A stretch of 64,000 nt of DNA from Perca fluviatilis (taxonomy: Eukaryota; Chordata; Actinopteri; Perciformes; Percidae). This document shows, one piece after another, positions 22,690-36,204 of the stretch (position 1 is the first letter of the stretch; each line of letters begins with the position of its first letter). The notes beneath the pieces are model-generated. The model saw only the letters and a program-made list of their open reading frames with translations. It did not search any database and was not told the origin of the DNA. Location: assembly GCF_010015445.1 (NCBI RefSeq), contig NC_053115.1, forward strand, positions 1,242,058 through 1,306,057, read 5' to 3'. The position numbers were made by a program, and so were the translations under genes.

Positions 22690-22970
22690 CTGCTCGCACA
22701 CACACATAAACACACACACACACACAGAGAGACAGAGACAAAGACACACACACACACACACAGAGAGACAAACACACACACACTCACACACACACACAGA
22801 GACACGCACGCACACATTGACAGCAGATCCCAATGAAGTGCCTAAATATGGTGAACAAAAGGTCTGCAGGGGAGTGAAAGGAGAAGCGGAACAAAAAACA
22901 AATAAGTAATGAAATTATAACAATACAGAGAGAGGGGGAGATAGAGAGAAAGAGAAAGAGAGAGAGAGTA
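22690..22970. repeat. Compound (CA)n/(GA)n simple repeats
   Basis: CA tracts interrupted by GAGAGACAGAGACA blocks run over 22690-22820, and imperfect GA runs over 22925-22970. Reading frames across the CA/GT tracts give only cysteine-valine or threonine-histidine runs. Confidence 0.9.
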
Positions 22971-22979
22971 GGGTTGCCA

Positions 22980-25140
22980 CAATGGCGAGGAACAATCGCG
23001 CCGCGTCAATGGAAAAAGAGAGGTGGGGGGGAGAGAGGGCTATCTGGACAATAGAGCCGGTGACAGGAGCACAATGGCTGCAGTGTTTTCAATTAGACAT
23101 TATCTCATAGACAGAGTGGCAGGTCTCATTGTGCAAGGGGACTATTTCAGGGCTGCCTTTGTGTGGGGCAGTGCCATATTCCCCCACCCCTCCTCGACCC
23201 TCCTCCTCACTCCCCCCCCCCCACACCTCTCCCCAGCACCCTTGGCCCCACTGAGGCCCTGTTATCTTGTGTACAACTGTGCGTATTTGTGCATGTATGT
23301 GTGTGACAGAAAGCGGGCTTTTTATGTGGCTTGTTATTTGCTTTCCATCAGTGGAGGGCAAAGTGTAGCCTGCTACATGGGCCAGAGTTGCAGACAGATG
23401 AGGAAGAGGGTGAAAAGACGGGAGGCGGAAGCTGATGGGTGTCGGTTGGCTGACCTGTGATGTTCAGGCTCACCGTTGAGTCGTGTTTGCTGACACCGAC
23501 CACGGCGCCCTCCGTCCTCCAGAGACTACTAGAGTAGTGTGCACATCGCTATCGACTTAATCACGTCACTGTGGTCTCTGTATCTCTATAGGTTAATGTT
23601 TGCGAAAACCAGGTCTCGCCTTCAGCTTCGCATACTTCCGTTGTGTTGTATTGCTGCGTTCAGCGGATGAAGGGTCGGAAAAGAGGGTGTTGCGGTGTGC
23701 TTGCTTCTCAGAAATAATGCGAACTTTGCTTATCGAACGGGAGCATCTGAAACATGTTGACAAGCTCCCAAACGGTTGTTTCGATTTAGCTCTCTTTAGA
23801 TCTCATTTAGCCACTCCTGTGCAGTTTGCTGTGTGTGCGTGTGTGTGTGTGTGTGTGAGTGTGCGTGTGTGTGTTATTTGTCACTTTTTTTCATGTTGGT
23901 TAAGACACCTTGTTCTGTCTAAATTCACACATAAGCAAACCTGCGCTATCGCTGTGATATTGTGTCAGCTAAGCAGAATAATCTTTTGAGGTTTTTCCAC
24001 TGTTGGTGTTTATCTGAGAGGGGCCCTCCCTCACTTTGGTGTACATGGGCTGTAGGGTATCATGGCTCACACTGATGCTATGAAACGATACTGATAGCTT
24101 GGATGTAAAAGGTTGAATCAAAAGTAAGATGTCTATATATTCATACACTTTGCTCTTTGCTTACACTTTCACACAAGTGCTCATGCATTCATGGAGTTTT
24201 GTTAGTTTTTAGTTTTTTAAATAAATGAACAACACTCAACAACCTTCACTGATGGTGAATTGTAGTTTGTTGTGGACATTAAACACTTGATCGTAACAGT
24301 ATTCAACACAGAAAGTTTACAAAGTCACAAATCAATGCCACCATTAGCCGACTAGCTTAATTGGATTGTATTGAATGACTTTTAAACTATAGTAAGTCCG
24401 TGTCATTTGTGAATTCATACTGTCTTGCTTGGTCCATCATCGCTGTCACTATATTTACACTCAGTACACGGGATGGTGCTCACTCAAAGTTCCCAAATGA
24501 AAATAATTAGCTACTTGTTGAAGACAGAAATGGTTCAAATTTAACTGACTGTTTTTATGTCAAGATTCACTCACAGATCCGACAAGAAAAAGTTACTGAA
24601 CTTGTAAATTCTTCATTTCATATGTGTCGATGATTTGTATTTTCACTGAAAACTACAAAATAAGTATAACGGATACTTAACGGAAATAATGGATAAACTC
24701 TGTTAAGGTGATATAAAGTATATTGAACATTCTGAAATCCTGTGAAAACCCACAAACTCTAACATACTGAAAATATGACTTATTATATGTGTAATTGATA
24801 CTTTAGTTGCTGGAATACAGATTAACTTTGACGTTGAATTTTGATGGATACGACTAAACAAATCTGGTTAAATGCATACAAATATGTGTAACAGTCTAAG
24901 TATTTGTTGTATTTGCATTGTATTTAATACATGCATTAATTATTCATAAACATAAAAAACAGATCCTTACTTGCATTTTCCTGCTGCTGACAGAAGAATA
25001 AGATAAGAGTTAAGAGACACGTTACTGTCATCAGTATATATACAGAGCAGGACAGTGGAGGAACAACACTGAAAGAACAGATGAATATTAACGTATGTAA
25101 AGTGATGTGATAAACCACAGTAACTGCAATCATCTTAATA
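22980..25140. other. Gene-free stretch; possible conserved noncoding element
   Basis: 23080-23180 (TCAATTAGACATTATCTC onward) and 23470-23830 look unlike the simple sequence around them and contain no transposon ends, so they could be regulatory; this cannot be tested here. 24000-25140 is AT-rich and featureless. Confidence 0.3.
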
Positions 25141-25149
25141 CATTAGAGT

Positions 25150-25570
25150 CTTCAATGTGTTTTAGGCCAAGGAGCCTTTAACTGAAACACAGACCGAGCA
25201 GGGACCCCCTACTACAGATTGTATAAAATTGTGCGTATTAAACTGGGCCTATAATAATGTGTAGGGCGGCCTAAAGCCTTTTCACATACCTTTTTAGTGC
25301 ATGTGCTATTAAAATAATAAATGTGGGCATGATTCTATAAATCATGTTTTAATGTTAAACATACATGATAATAGGTCAGTCCTTATTATCTGTATCTGTG
25401 GATGGATACCTTGGTGACCTATGGGCCAGTAGGAATAATATGTTGTTTTTCCCCAGAAATAAGCTGATTTATATATATATTTTTTTACTTTCCAAAAATT
25501 AACAATACTTTGGTTGACCCCCTGCAGTAACTCTGAGGACCCCCCTAGCATGCTGAATATCTCTGCATTA
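25150..25570 (+). repeat. Probable dispersed teleost repeat
   Basis: AGGCCAAGGAGCC, GAGCAGGGACCCCCTACTA and GACCCCCTGCAGTAACTCTG resemble a dispersed fish repeat I recall; ends are not defined. From 25570 to 26380 nothing is recognised. Confidence 0.35.
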
Positions 25571-26379
25571 GGTTAATACTGCAAGAATATAACAGGAAAA
25601 TACAACATAAGTCAACATAAGTATGATTATTACAGATTGGACAAATGAAAGACCACAGCTTCTTCTATATCATCGCTGCAGTGAGAATAGAGCAAAGGAC
25701 AATACGTGGGTCATAGAGGCATAATAAGCAACACATTACTATTTGGTCACAACCCCTTTATCATTTTATCATAAAATGTGTCTTTTACCAGGCTGTATAT
25801 ATCTGTTTTTGTAAAATTCTTAAGATATTGATTTGACAAAAGTTATTTCCCAGTTATTATGAGCGAGTCTGTTTGAGTGACCACTGCTGCTGGAAACACT
25901 GACCCAGAACCTCGTCACAGCAATGGCTGGATGCCTACTCTTCACTCCTTCGTCCAGTGTTTATTTCTGTGCTCTGAACCAGTTCTGTGACCCAACAAAC
26001 TCGCTGTGTCTTTGTGCGGATGACAGATCTCTCTCAGTGGTCTTCACGGCCCATAAAGAGTGTTCACCACAACAGCAGCTCAAGGATTGTCTCCTGTGCT
26101 CTGGTTTAATCATTGTTAATCAGGAAAAAGAGAAAACATGGCCGAAACCATTTGTCTATAGTATTACCTCCAGACACTTTGAATGCATTTGAGAGACAAT
26201 CACAGAGGATGTCGCAAAGTTCTGCAAACCAGAAGGACATATTCTAAATGATGATATCTCCTCACATTAAAACTCACATTTAAACAGTTTCCACACTTGT
26301 TTTGAACTAGTTTCCAATACGTGCTGTCATAGCGTGTAAAGTACAGTGGCATGTAGAGCCATATTTCTTCCACTACTGG

Positions 26380-26382
<3 letters not shown>

Positions 26383-26467
<85 letters not shown>

Positions 26468-26474
26468 GTGTGTA
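26383..26474. repeat. (TG)n microsatellite
   Basis: About 38 pure TG units, then TATATGTGTGTGTAG. The following 26475-27330 holds nothing I recognise. Confidence 0.95.
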
Positions 26475-27331
26475 GGTAGGCTGTGCAGTCAGCAGCCCCT
26501 CTGATAGATATCTATGTATCTAATGGCTGGGTGGAGATAGCAGTCGAGTGACCTGATTTCAATCTCTACCATCAGGATCTGACAACCCCAGAAAAGAGGG
26601 GCAAACTGGAACACAGGAAGACAGTGTGGGTGATTGACTTCAGTTGAGGTTGGGGTTATTATGACATGTTGCACCTAGATTACATTCGGCTGCTCATACA
26701 CAACAAGCCTCCAGCAACTGCCACTGCGGCCAGAGGGGTTGGTGTTGTGTGCATCTAAAAAACACATATTTGCCCTGATTACATTTTTTTCTGTTATTCA
26801 TCATATACTTCAGTTACATTTCTGGTGAATTGTCAGACATTGCAAACAGATTATAATAAGCATAGATAAACGTCCCTTACTATTAAACCATTAGATTAAG
26901 AAAATATTGTTTAATGTAACATGATGCACTAACTTTACCAATGTGTGCAATTACTCTTTATGCCTGTTACAGGATTATATAATGTTCACCGTTTTATGTA
27001 GCCTGCAGAACAAATTCACCCATTATCTACTTTTTTTCCACATTTTCTTTCATTTGTATACAGTATATTGCAAATACATGTCTATCTCTACATAAACTGA
27101 GATACAGATGGGTGACACATTTCAGTTTCAATGCTCCTTGTCATCGATTGACCTAGAGGGATGAACAGCATTCTTTTGGGTTTGATTATGATGGTGGAGA
27201 GCGCTGTCTAACATACGTGGAGACGGTGAAGGCCTTAGTCAGTGAGACTTTGAGCCCCTCTGTATGGACCAATCTATGGAGAAACATAAGGAATGCATCC
27301 GTTTGTTTCTCCATTCAACAAAAGCACTTGT

Positions 27332-27358
27332 GGGTGCCTGGGTAGCTCAGTTGGTAGA

Positions 27359-27407
<49 letters not shown>

Positions 27408-27540
27408 GGTTTACTCCCTAAATAGCGGCCGCGGGTTCGACTCCAACCTGCGGCCCTTTGCTGTATGTCATCCCCCTCTCTCTCCCCTTTCATGTCTTCA
27501 GCTGTCCTATAAAAACAAAGGCCTAATATGCCCAAAAAAC
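27332..27540 (+). mobile_element. tRNA-derived SINE with an (AT)n array between its promoter boxes
   Basis: The A box TAGCTCAGTTGG (27343-27354) and perfect B box GGTTCGACTCC (27434-27444) are split by a pure (AT)21 run at 27361-27402. The body GCGGCCCTTTGCTGTATGTC and the tail AAAGGCCTAATATGCCC match two other copies in this window (30523-30701 minus, 32556-32717 plus). The AT expansion pushes the boxes about 80 bp apart, too far for a normal type-2 polymerase III promoter, so this copy is probably silent. Confidence 0.8.
27361..27402. repeat. (AT)n microsatellite inside SINE
   Basis: A pure AT run of 42 bases at the point where the other copies have unique sequence. Confidence 0.95.
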
Positions 27541-28124
27541 ATAAACATGTAAATTATATTTCATATGTGAAGATGTCAAAGAAAGGGCTGTACCATGTGC
27601 TATGTGTTGTTTTCGCATGGGATTTCTTATAATTCACATGTGACATATCTGGAAATAACATGTGATTGACATATGATCAGTTACCTTACATGGAACTTGT
27701 CACCTGTACAGAAAGTTAACTGTGCCTTTTTGTTTGTTTTTTGCAGTTATGGATAAAAAAAAAAAAATCATTGTTCAATCCATGGTGATAATCTCTCAAA
27801 TGGAACAGCACCAATGCACAACACTTATTGATTATAATTGCTACTAGAATAATGAACACAATTTTAATAAACATAGTAAAAAGGAGCACCAACATTAAAG
27901 GGAAACAGATACAAAGTAGATTCAATCTGTTGGTGTTGTTTGAGATTAAAAACCATCCCTAAACTTTCTTTGATCCATTTCTACCAGCCGGGTCAAATGA
28001 AGGTGATGTTTCTGTTCTCCTTTTCTCTGCTGTATTATTTGCTGTTGCAACGGCTCAATATCCTCATGGGAATAATTAAAGTTTCATCTTCTAAACCAGC
28101 TGGCACACTATTGTGGAAACTCTG

Positions 28125-28172
28125 GCGCTTACCCACTGCTAGTACCAGCTCGGCTCGGCTCGGCTCGGCTCG
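28125..28172 (+). repeat. Fragment of the GGCTCGGCTCG repeat family
   Basis: GCGCTTACCCACTGCTAGTA followed by CCAGCTCGGCTCGG, with extra GGCTC units, matches in inverse the 58565-58610 segment. Only this end of the family is present here. Confidence 0.5.
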
Positions 28173-28259
28173 ATATAACTTGTATGATGTTTTTGTTGAG
28201 TTATTATTACACAATACTTTTTCTGACCTTTTAGAATCTTGCTCCAAATAATCCATACT

Positions 28260-28450
28260 AGAAAAAGCCTTAAACTTACACTAAAGCTAATAAAAACTAA
28301 ACTAAAACTAAGCAATTTAAAAAAATTAAAACAAAACAAAACTGGCAAATCCGCTTTAAAAACTAATTCAAACTAAACTGAATTTCAAAACCAAAAAGTC
28401 AAAACGAAATAAAAATAAAAACTAATGAAAACTGCAAAACTGTAATAACC
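28260..28450 (+). repeat. A-rich AAACTAAA-type dispersed repeat
   Basis: Repeated AAAACTAAA/ACTAATAAA words end in GAAAACTGCAAAACTGTAAT, a composition I associate with a common fish repeat. Ends and class are undefined. 28450-29690 has no other recognisable feature apart from AGCTTCTTT repeated three times at 29460-29485. Confidence 0.4.
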
Positions 28451-29692
28451 TTGCTGTAGAGCAGGGGTTTTCAAAGTTTTTTATATTGTTGCAATCATTC
28501 AGTCAGTATTTTAGCCTATATTTGTTTACATTTTGGCCAATTGGAACCATGAAAAGTATGAATTAGCTTTTAGCAGTTCCTATTTTTCTATTATTCTAAG
28601 GCAATATATCTAGTATCTAGTATCTTTTTTTCCTATTATTTCTAAGCTGTTTCATGGACATTTATTGACAGTTGATTATCAATTGTTATCAGATATAATA
28701 ACATCCTTGCTAAGTGTAAGTCACACTCAATGTAAAAATAAAATATGTTTATCATGTCAGTGAGTTATGACTCAGAGAAGGAAAATGAATTTGATGCAAA
28801 CTGCAGTAGCTTAATCACCTCAGTTGCTGCTCCTGCTATACTGCTATTTGTACTGATAAGCAGGCCAAATCTCTCCCTTTCAACTCGCACAGTATCTTTG
28901 CTTGCAAGAGTGTACATAAAGTTCATTTTTGACTGTGAAAACTGTAGTTTAACAAAATATTCTCAACTCACGGTCTGCTTACTAGCTTAATTTGACAACC
29001 GAGCAAATTGCTTCTGCTGATGAAGACTGTGAGTGTGCCACTGTGTGGTTGAAGGCTCATGTACATACTAGTCAGTGGAACTTGATGATAGTTTGGTGAT
29101 GAAAGGTGATGTATTTGACCATGTTTTGATGTGGAATTGTATCTTTATTGTATGTGTGGGGGTGTTGTCTTCTTGTCCTTGAGAGAAAATATTCTCCGAC
29201 CTTACATCACGTAGCTTTCAATGAAAGGAATTAGTTTGAGCTAAGTCTCGAATGGCCTGCCCAGCCACTCTTTACACAAATGAAGATTTTGGTGTACATT
29301 AAAGCATGAAGACAATTAGTTTTATGATGTCATAATCATAGTGAGTCTCCATCTATTGGTTATTAGCAATTATTTAACTGATTTATTTCTCTTGTGGTGT
29401 TTGTTGTGACTAAACCGAGGGTGAGAGAAATAAAAGTGTAAAAGTGAAACAGAAGTTGGAGCTTCTTTAGCTTCTTTAGCTTCTGTACTGTGATGTATTT
29501 CCTAGTGAAACGGAATACTTTGATTTGATTGGACTACTAAAAAGTGGGCAGGCTTAGAGTTTAGCAAAGCCTCCACACAAATTCCCTCACCTGTTGTTGC
29601 TGTTAGATCAGGAGGAGGACAAAGATCAATGGGAAACTGCTGATTTTCAAACGGCTCTGTCACTGCAGCACCGGCAGCACATTAAGATTACA

Positions 29693-29990
29693 CTAGTCTC
29701 GCTTTGCCAGACCTTCCTCCACGGCACTGCAGAGGAGGGTCTGGCTAGCATTCAGGGATGGGAGAAAAACTACTCTGGTTTATTGGCATTTCTTTAAACC
29801 AATCACAATCATCGTGGGCGGGGCTAAGCTCCGGACGGAGCCACGGTGCCTCTGCTAAATAGTCTCAGGAAGGAACTGGTTTTGGTGGAACATGTGGACG
29901 AGATCTGAGAGATCTGAGGAGCAGTCAGTGCTTGAAGTGGAAAAAAGAAAGGTGCCGGTACTCTCTTGCATTGGCAAATTACTCTGACAT
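29693..29990 (+). repeat. Perciform dispersed repeat
   Basis: CTAGTCTCGCTTTGCCAGAC, GGAGGGTCTGGCTAGCATTC and GGTTTATTGGCATTTCTTTA are landmarks of a repeat I remember as abundant in perciform genomes. The right end is not defined. Confidence 0.45.
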
Positions 29991-30055
29991 TTGAGATGTC
30001 TACAGTGAAAAACAAAACTTGGACAACATAAATGTATGTATTTATTTAAACAAGT

Positions 30056-30057
<2 letters not shown>

Positions 30058-30116
<59 letters not shown>
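30058..30116. repeat. (GT)n microsatellite
   Basis: About 29 pure GT units. Confidence 0.95.
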
Positions 30117-30117
<1 letters not shown>

Positions 30118-30159
30118 GTTACGTTATTGTTGACATCGGTGTCATTGACTAAGGTAACG

Positions 30160-30380
30160 TTAAAGGTGCTGTAGGTAGGATGGTGAAGATCCAGGACACC
30201 TGCCATGGAGATACATATAGCAAGTCTGATTTCATTTTGTGAGACTGAAATTCCCTCCATCCCCAACACGTTCAGCAGAAAACCCCCCCAAGAGGAAACT
30301 GATATTGTAGGTGCAGTGTACAATACAACAATATAATCTGTACAATCTAATGCAGTCCCATACAACTTCGCTGCCATTAA
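30160..30380 (+). repeat. Probable dispersed repeat fragment
   Basis: AAAGGTGCTGTAGGTAGGAT followed by GTGAAGATCCAGGAC resembles a teleost dispersed element start. No second end is found. Confidence 0.3.
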
Positions 30381-30522
30381 GTCTACTATTATGATGCCTA
30401 TGATTGTCAGTTTTTTATTTTTACTTTATCATAGAGACTTTAGTTAAATTATATGTTTAGCACTGAGGTCAGTTAGTGATGGTGCTCTACTAGACTACAT
30501 TACAGTATATTGAAATATGTTG

Positions 30523-30701
30523 TTTTTTTTATTTCAAGATTCTTTTTTGGGCATTTGTAGGCCTTTATTGACAGGACAGCTGAAGAAATGAAAAGAGAGA
30601 GAGGGGGGAATGACATGCAGCAAAGGGCCGCAAGTCGGAGTCAAACCCAGGACCCCTGCGTCGATGACTAAACCTCTACCAACTGAGCTGTCCGGGCGCC
30701 C
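30523..30701 (-). mobile_element. tRNA-derived SINE, second copy
   Basis: On the minus strand: GGGCGCCCGGACAGCTCAGT start, B box GGTTTGACTCC, the CGGCCCTTTGCTGCATGTCA body and an AGGCCTACAAATGCCC-type tail. The flanks TATTGAAATATGTT (from 30508) and TATCGAAATGTGTT (from 30702) look like a diverged target duplication. Confidence 0.78.
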
Positions 30702-30709
30702 TATCGAAA

Positions 30710-32380
30710 TGTGTTTTTAATATTCTCCTAAACATGTACAAAAACTTAGAAACACCAATCAAAATAATGTCCTGTACAACACTACATTTAACTATGACCT
30801 TAATAATAAACATATAATTGAATGACAATGTCACCAAAAACGTCATGAGCTTTGTGAAAGTAAAATGTATGGCGGAGCAGTTGTATTGAATTGTAATAGT
30901 TGCAATTGTTCAGGTGTACCTAATCCACCTGAATAAGTTAGGAAGGAAAACACTGGTTACTGTGTTGCTCCAGTCGGACATGATTCATTTTCCAGTGTAG
31001 GAAACAGATATCATTAATACATGCAGCCACCTCCACATTTCCCACCGCACCATGGTGCAACAACTAGCAGCTGTGTGTTGGATTACAGTCCTTCACAGCA
31101 TGTGTGTTTAAATGAAAAATGCATTTTATGTTCTAGCATGAGAGATTTTCATGAGTAGCCAACTTATCTACGAAAAAATTAGCTTTGAATTGGACATACT
31201 CACACAAAACAGTAGAGGCATGAATGTGCTTTGCTCCCTGCGCTCTGTCCTGGTGGTGAGCAAATGCAAATCTTGGTAATAATTGACATGAAAATTGCAC
31301 TTCACAGCTTGATTGTTACTGGAACTGTACCTCTGCCCCCACACTGGCACAGTTAACTTCTCTGTCTGTCACCAAAACAGCAAACAGGCACAAGTGAATA
31401 ATAAACCTGGTTACGAAAATGACTCTTTCCTTCCTCAAAGTCCCACTCTGCACCATGAGCTTTAAAGAAGACAGAGCACATCATGTTTCAGTCTGTCCAA
31501 CAGGTGGACGTAATACATGTTCAAATGTGTTTTTCTTGAGTATTCTGTGATTTCATATTTGATCTAAATCTTGTTTTCTTATTTTTGACAAAAGGCCATA
31601 TCCAGATTATGACATGTACTGTACATGTCTGTCATATCTACCAGCATGTGCAAACCAGTAGGATGGACACATGAATACTGACTTTATTATTTTTTAGAAA
31701 AATGAATATGGTATAGTGTGGAGTTAACAACTTTAATATTGCCGTTGTATTTTTCAGTGTTAAAGGGCCTTTCTCATAAAAGCAGCTGGGATTTTTTTTA
31801 AATATAAACAGAGCAAACATCACAGTACATTTAGCACACCAACAGAATATCACTTACCATTAAAATAAAGAGGAAATACAAATCAAACAGTAGTAAACTG
31901 AAAATGTAAGCAGGACTGTAGCCTTTTCAAGTCCACTGATAAGTAATAATAATATAACATATACATATGACATGATATATTGCCCTTTTTTCAGGTAAAA
32001 ATGTTTTCTACTGTTGAGCTAAAGCCAATCTGGGAACCCATCGGCTATCAGTCTGACGACAGTTTAGCCTCTGGGGGCAACAGCCAATATTTTGAGAAGA
32101 GTCTAACTGCAGTCTCGCAGGCTGCACATGCCCACTACGCTACATTCTGAGATAACTTCCTGGATCAACCCAAATCATCATCTTTTCCTAAAGCCCAACC
32201 TAAGTTGTTTTGGGGCCTAAACCCATCTGTGAATGTTTCGAGGGCGTCATGTAGGACGGTGCACCCCCAGATGGACCTACGTGAATATTTCGGGGTTCCG
32301 GTATAGCCAGTGGATATCCGGGCCAAGACTTCCTCTTCCGGGCACTAGACATTGTTTACAGTCCCACGTCCAGACAACGT
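30710..32380. other. Gene-free stretch
   Basis: No exon recognised. 32020-32360 has CCTAAAGCCCAACCTAAG and GAATGTTTCGAGGGCG words typical of fish intergenic repeats, but I cannot place ends. Confidence 0.35.
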
Positions 32381-32384
32381 TCAA

Positions 32385-32840
32385 GCTCATTTTTATTAAC
32401 AGATATTTGCATATGAATGCAGATACATTTTTATAAAGCTAATAAAAAGCTAAATCATCAGATGATAGCCCATGCGCTCAGCCTCTTTTGCTCTCCACAC
32501 GGACTGCATGCAACCAAAGCCCACTCAAATGTGATTGGTCAATACTACTTGGACTTGGGCCCCTGGGTAGCTCACCTGGTAGAGGACACGCCCATATGCA
32601 GCGGGAGCAGATTTGGTTCCGACCTGCGGCCCTTTACTGCATGTCATCCCCCTTCTCTCTACCCTTTCAAGTCTAAGCTGTCCAACAATAAAGGCCTAAA
32701 TATGCCAACAACTAAAAAATACTACTTGGACTACAAACGGAACCCAGAACGTTTCAGATACCAACATCTTGTCCCGTGGCATTCATATTCAGCATTCATA
32801 TGCAGATATCTGTTCATAGAGATTAACCTTAAGCTAATAT
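32385..32840. mobile_element. Inverted-repeat element hosting a SINE
   Basis: AACAGATATTTGCATATGAATGC near 32399-32421 is inverted as GCATTCATATGCAGATATCTGTT near 32793-32815, bracketing the SINE copy. The outer limits are approximate and no terminal target duplication is visible. Confidence 0.4.
32556..32717 (+). mobile_element. tRNA-derived SINE with 15-bp target duplication
   Basis: A-box region GGGTAGCTCACCTGG, altered B box GGTTCCGACC, body GCGGCCCTTTACTGCATGTC and tail AAAGGCCTAAATATGCC. It is flanked by the exact 15-bp direct repeat AATACTACTTGGACT (32541-32555 and 32718-32732), proof of target-primed insertion. Confidence 0.88.
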
Positions 32841-35800
32841 GAGGCTTCAGCAGCCAGAGTTAGACACTAAAAAGACTAACTTTTAAAGATACCCACTTGA
32901 TTTGACTAATTTAGGCTTGTTCAAGTCTCAGAAAGCCTGTGAACTTTACAATGCATTTTTGTACAGAATGAGGACTGTAAACTGTAAAGTTAAGCTGAAC
33001 ACTCAACAGTTTATATTTTGCAATGAAAAAGTCATCACATTCAGTATGAGCATTAAACAAGAGGGAAGTCTCTCAAGCTACTACACAGCAGAACACACCA
33101 TTGGTGCCATCTAAATGGCAGCTGGAACTAAAGCCTATGTGATTCAAACACAATAAAAGAAACAATAATCAAAAGACTGCATTGCCACTGTTCGGGCTGA
33201 GAGACATTCCTTTGTTCTCCATTGTTCAGATGCATTGTCAGAAACAACAGTGCATGCTTTTTAGATTAGGTGACACAAACAAAAACAACTATGTTTCAGT
33301 TTGCGAAATAGTAAATGGCTGCTCGAAGTGGTATTGTGTTCTGAAACTTTCATACCATTAATAATAATCGCATAATGGTGTCTGCAAAGCAAGTGCTACA
33401 ACAATAACAAAAAGAAAAGTTCACACCAATCATGTAGGCTAGTGGTGACACACAAATAAAGATATAGGCAGCTGATGGAAGGGATGGCAGGTGGCTCACA
33501 GCCAGAAGGTCCTGGGCTCAACCGTGGTCATCATAAGTGGTTGAGGAAGCGGCTAGAAAGACAGTTTAAAGAGGTTTACTACTCCATATCTTGCCAGCAG
33601 TAGATTAAATAATAGTTTTGCATCCACAATTGCTACCTTGGTTTTATTTGCTCTTTTCTTTAAAGGCCTCCTCCGGTGTATCTCCTACTCCCTCTGTGTG
33701 CAGAGCTTGACATACAACAGTTTGTCTCCATTGTTCAGATGCATTGTTGGAAACCAAAGAACCAGTTCTGAGTAAAGGTGACAGAAACAACAAGAATGTG
33801 TTTCAGTTTACAATGCAGCAATGCTACAAACTCCTCATCCAGTCAGTTCACACCTGCAGTCATTTGGTGATGAACAAAACTGAAACTAAAATAAAGAATA
33901 TATTTAAGGCCTTATGTTCTTCTTTTTATCTTGCTTATCAATGACATCAGGCCATAGATCACAGTCTAATGGAAAGTCACATTGTCTAGCCAGCCCCCCT
34001 AAAATATGATTGGCCCCTTCCGGTGCCTCCTTCCACCCCCAAATCTATTGGGCTAGAGGGCTGTCAATCTGACAATTGTGATTTCCATCAGATCAGAGTT
34101 TCATTTGGCTGCCTGTTCTGCCAATCTTCCCAGCTTTTGTCACATGACTAATTAATGTTTCCATGGTGACTATCTAAAATTCTGATACCATGGAACCAGC
34201 ACTGGAATAATTTTTTTTAAAGTGACAGACTGAGTCTGAAGAAAATGTGTATTTGTTTAAAATTAAAACAAGGGAAATTAATAATGAATAGGCTGTGTTT
34301 TATTTAGCAGAATTATGGTGTGTTGTTCTATCTTATCCAATATTTCCTATATTTCTAAGCAGATTTTCTATGCTGTATTCTGATCAAATGTTACACTAGG
34401 TGCCTGTAAAGAAATGAAGGTATGTCAAGAATCTCCTCCATTAAAGTCAATACAAACCATCGAGGGGGCTGCCACTGCTGGCCAGAAGACATATTGCAGT
34501 AATACTGGTGATTAAAACCTAATCTACTTAATTATCTCTGTCGAAATAAATGGAAGAAACTTCACAGCAGCCTGTTGTTTTCCCAGCTTGTAGGTAGCTA
34601 AAAGAATTCCCTACAATGTAAATTCATATTTTCAACATTCTTCCAGTAACTGGTGTGTCATTTTATACATAACATCACACAGATTATGAAGTTAAAGTTT
34701 TTGAAAAAACCCTAACCCTCTACAAAACTACATGCTGCTCTGCATGCAGGTAACTTAACCCTGAATAGCTCCCAATGGTTGGCCAGCACCTTGCATGGCA
34801 TCCTGCTGTCCTCGGTGTGTGATTGGAAGGCAAACATTGTAAATGCACTTTATAAATGCAGGCCATTTACATGTTTCCATACAGTGAATGAGCCATCATA
34901 GCAGAAAAACATTTAGTCTTTATTGGGAAAAACTTTAGAATATTGTAAACAGAAGACTCACAGTTGAAATCTACACTCAGTGCTGGCATACGTGTTAAAT
35001 GTGTTTTCAAAGAGGGTGAAGATAGTCAAGTGACGAGAACCAGAAATTATAGAGTGTGAATGCATGTGAAACAAACACGCACACAGTTCTGTTTATACTA
35101 GAGCTCTGAGGCCGATGCAACATCTTGATGCATTGATCCTACACATTAAAGATGCATATGCAGTAACTACCAATAAATTAAATTAAAGTGTAATTTGTAC
35201 TTTACATTTGCTAATCTCTACTGCAACTCAGTAAGCCAGCATCACAATTTGTGCTGTTACTTAAAAAACAACAACACTTGGACCTTTCACAAGTCCTTTG
35301 CAGTGTAGCGTTCTCTGTCTGTCACCAGATTACAGTACAGTACACTTTTATAACACCTCCCAATAATAACTGTGATGCTCAGGATTAACAATGACAATGA
35401 AGCGTAGCGCAATGTGCCATAACTGTCTGCCAGCAGACAGATTCACTTTACAATTTTTCAGCAGGTACACTAACACAGCAGTGAGCAGAAAGCGGTTTCT
35501 ATATGAACTATACTAAATAAAAAGAACCTTTCACAAACAGGTCTTCTATAACTGCTTTCAAACCTAAGTACATTTTTAACAAGTATTGGCAGTCACAGGC
35601 TGCTGTAAACAAACTCACTCTCACTGTCACAATCCCAACCGTCCAGTCATCACAGTAGAATAGATCGGCAGTCAGCATCCGCTAACGTAATAGAGAGGAG
35701 GAATCAATCTAAATATCAAATTATTGGCCACATGTGTAAATAAAGACATTGGGCCTCTACTAATAATTATATATAAAGGAATCATATTTTACCGATGCAA

Positions 35801-36130
35801 GGATGTTACAATGTTGAATCTGCGAGTTCATCCCAAAATTGAATCTGGTGCTGATTCTCCGCTTCTCAAAAGATCTCTGGTTCACAAGTTGATTTAGCCG
35901 TTAAACCGGTTGCACTGCTGTTAATAAGAAGCATATTGCAGTCCTTTATTATTGCAGCATTATGGCTATGTCACTAATGGTATCTGATATTATAACCAGT
36001 TCTTGGAGGAAACAGATTTATGAACTAAAACTACAATCAACTGAGAATTAGACAGGAACAGCAACAAAACAACTGGGACAAACTACAAAAACATGCATTA
36101 AAGTATGGAATATGGGCAATTTTAGATCGT
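32740..36130. other. 3.4-kb gene-free stretch
   Basis: Moderately AT-rich single-copy-looking DNA. I find no exon, transposon end or long simple repeat. A short CAGCCAGAAGGTCCTGGGCT word at 33500-33519 recalls a fish retroelement fragment. Confidence 0.45.
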
Positions 36131-36204
36131 TTTTAGGGATGCTCAAGCCCCCCTAAATTTCATCTCAGTCCCCATAAAAATTGTAATATTAAAAAACTTT
36201 TCTT

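Noticed and set aside
23600..23989. 129-codon ORF ending in a GT repeat
   Set aside because: Its C-terminal half is (GT)n-derived and the rest matches no protein I recognise.
27332..27540. tRNA gene suggested by A and B boxes
   Set aside because: No cloverleaf can be formed; sequence continues into a SINE body shared by two other copies.
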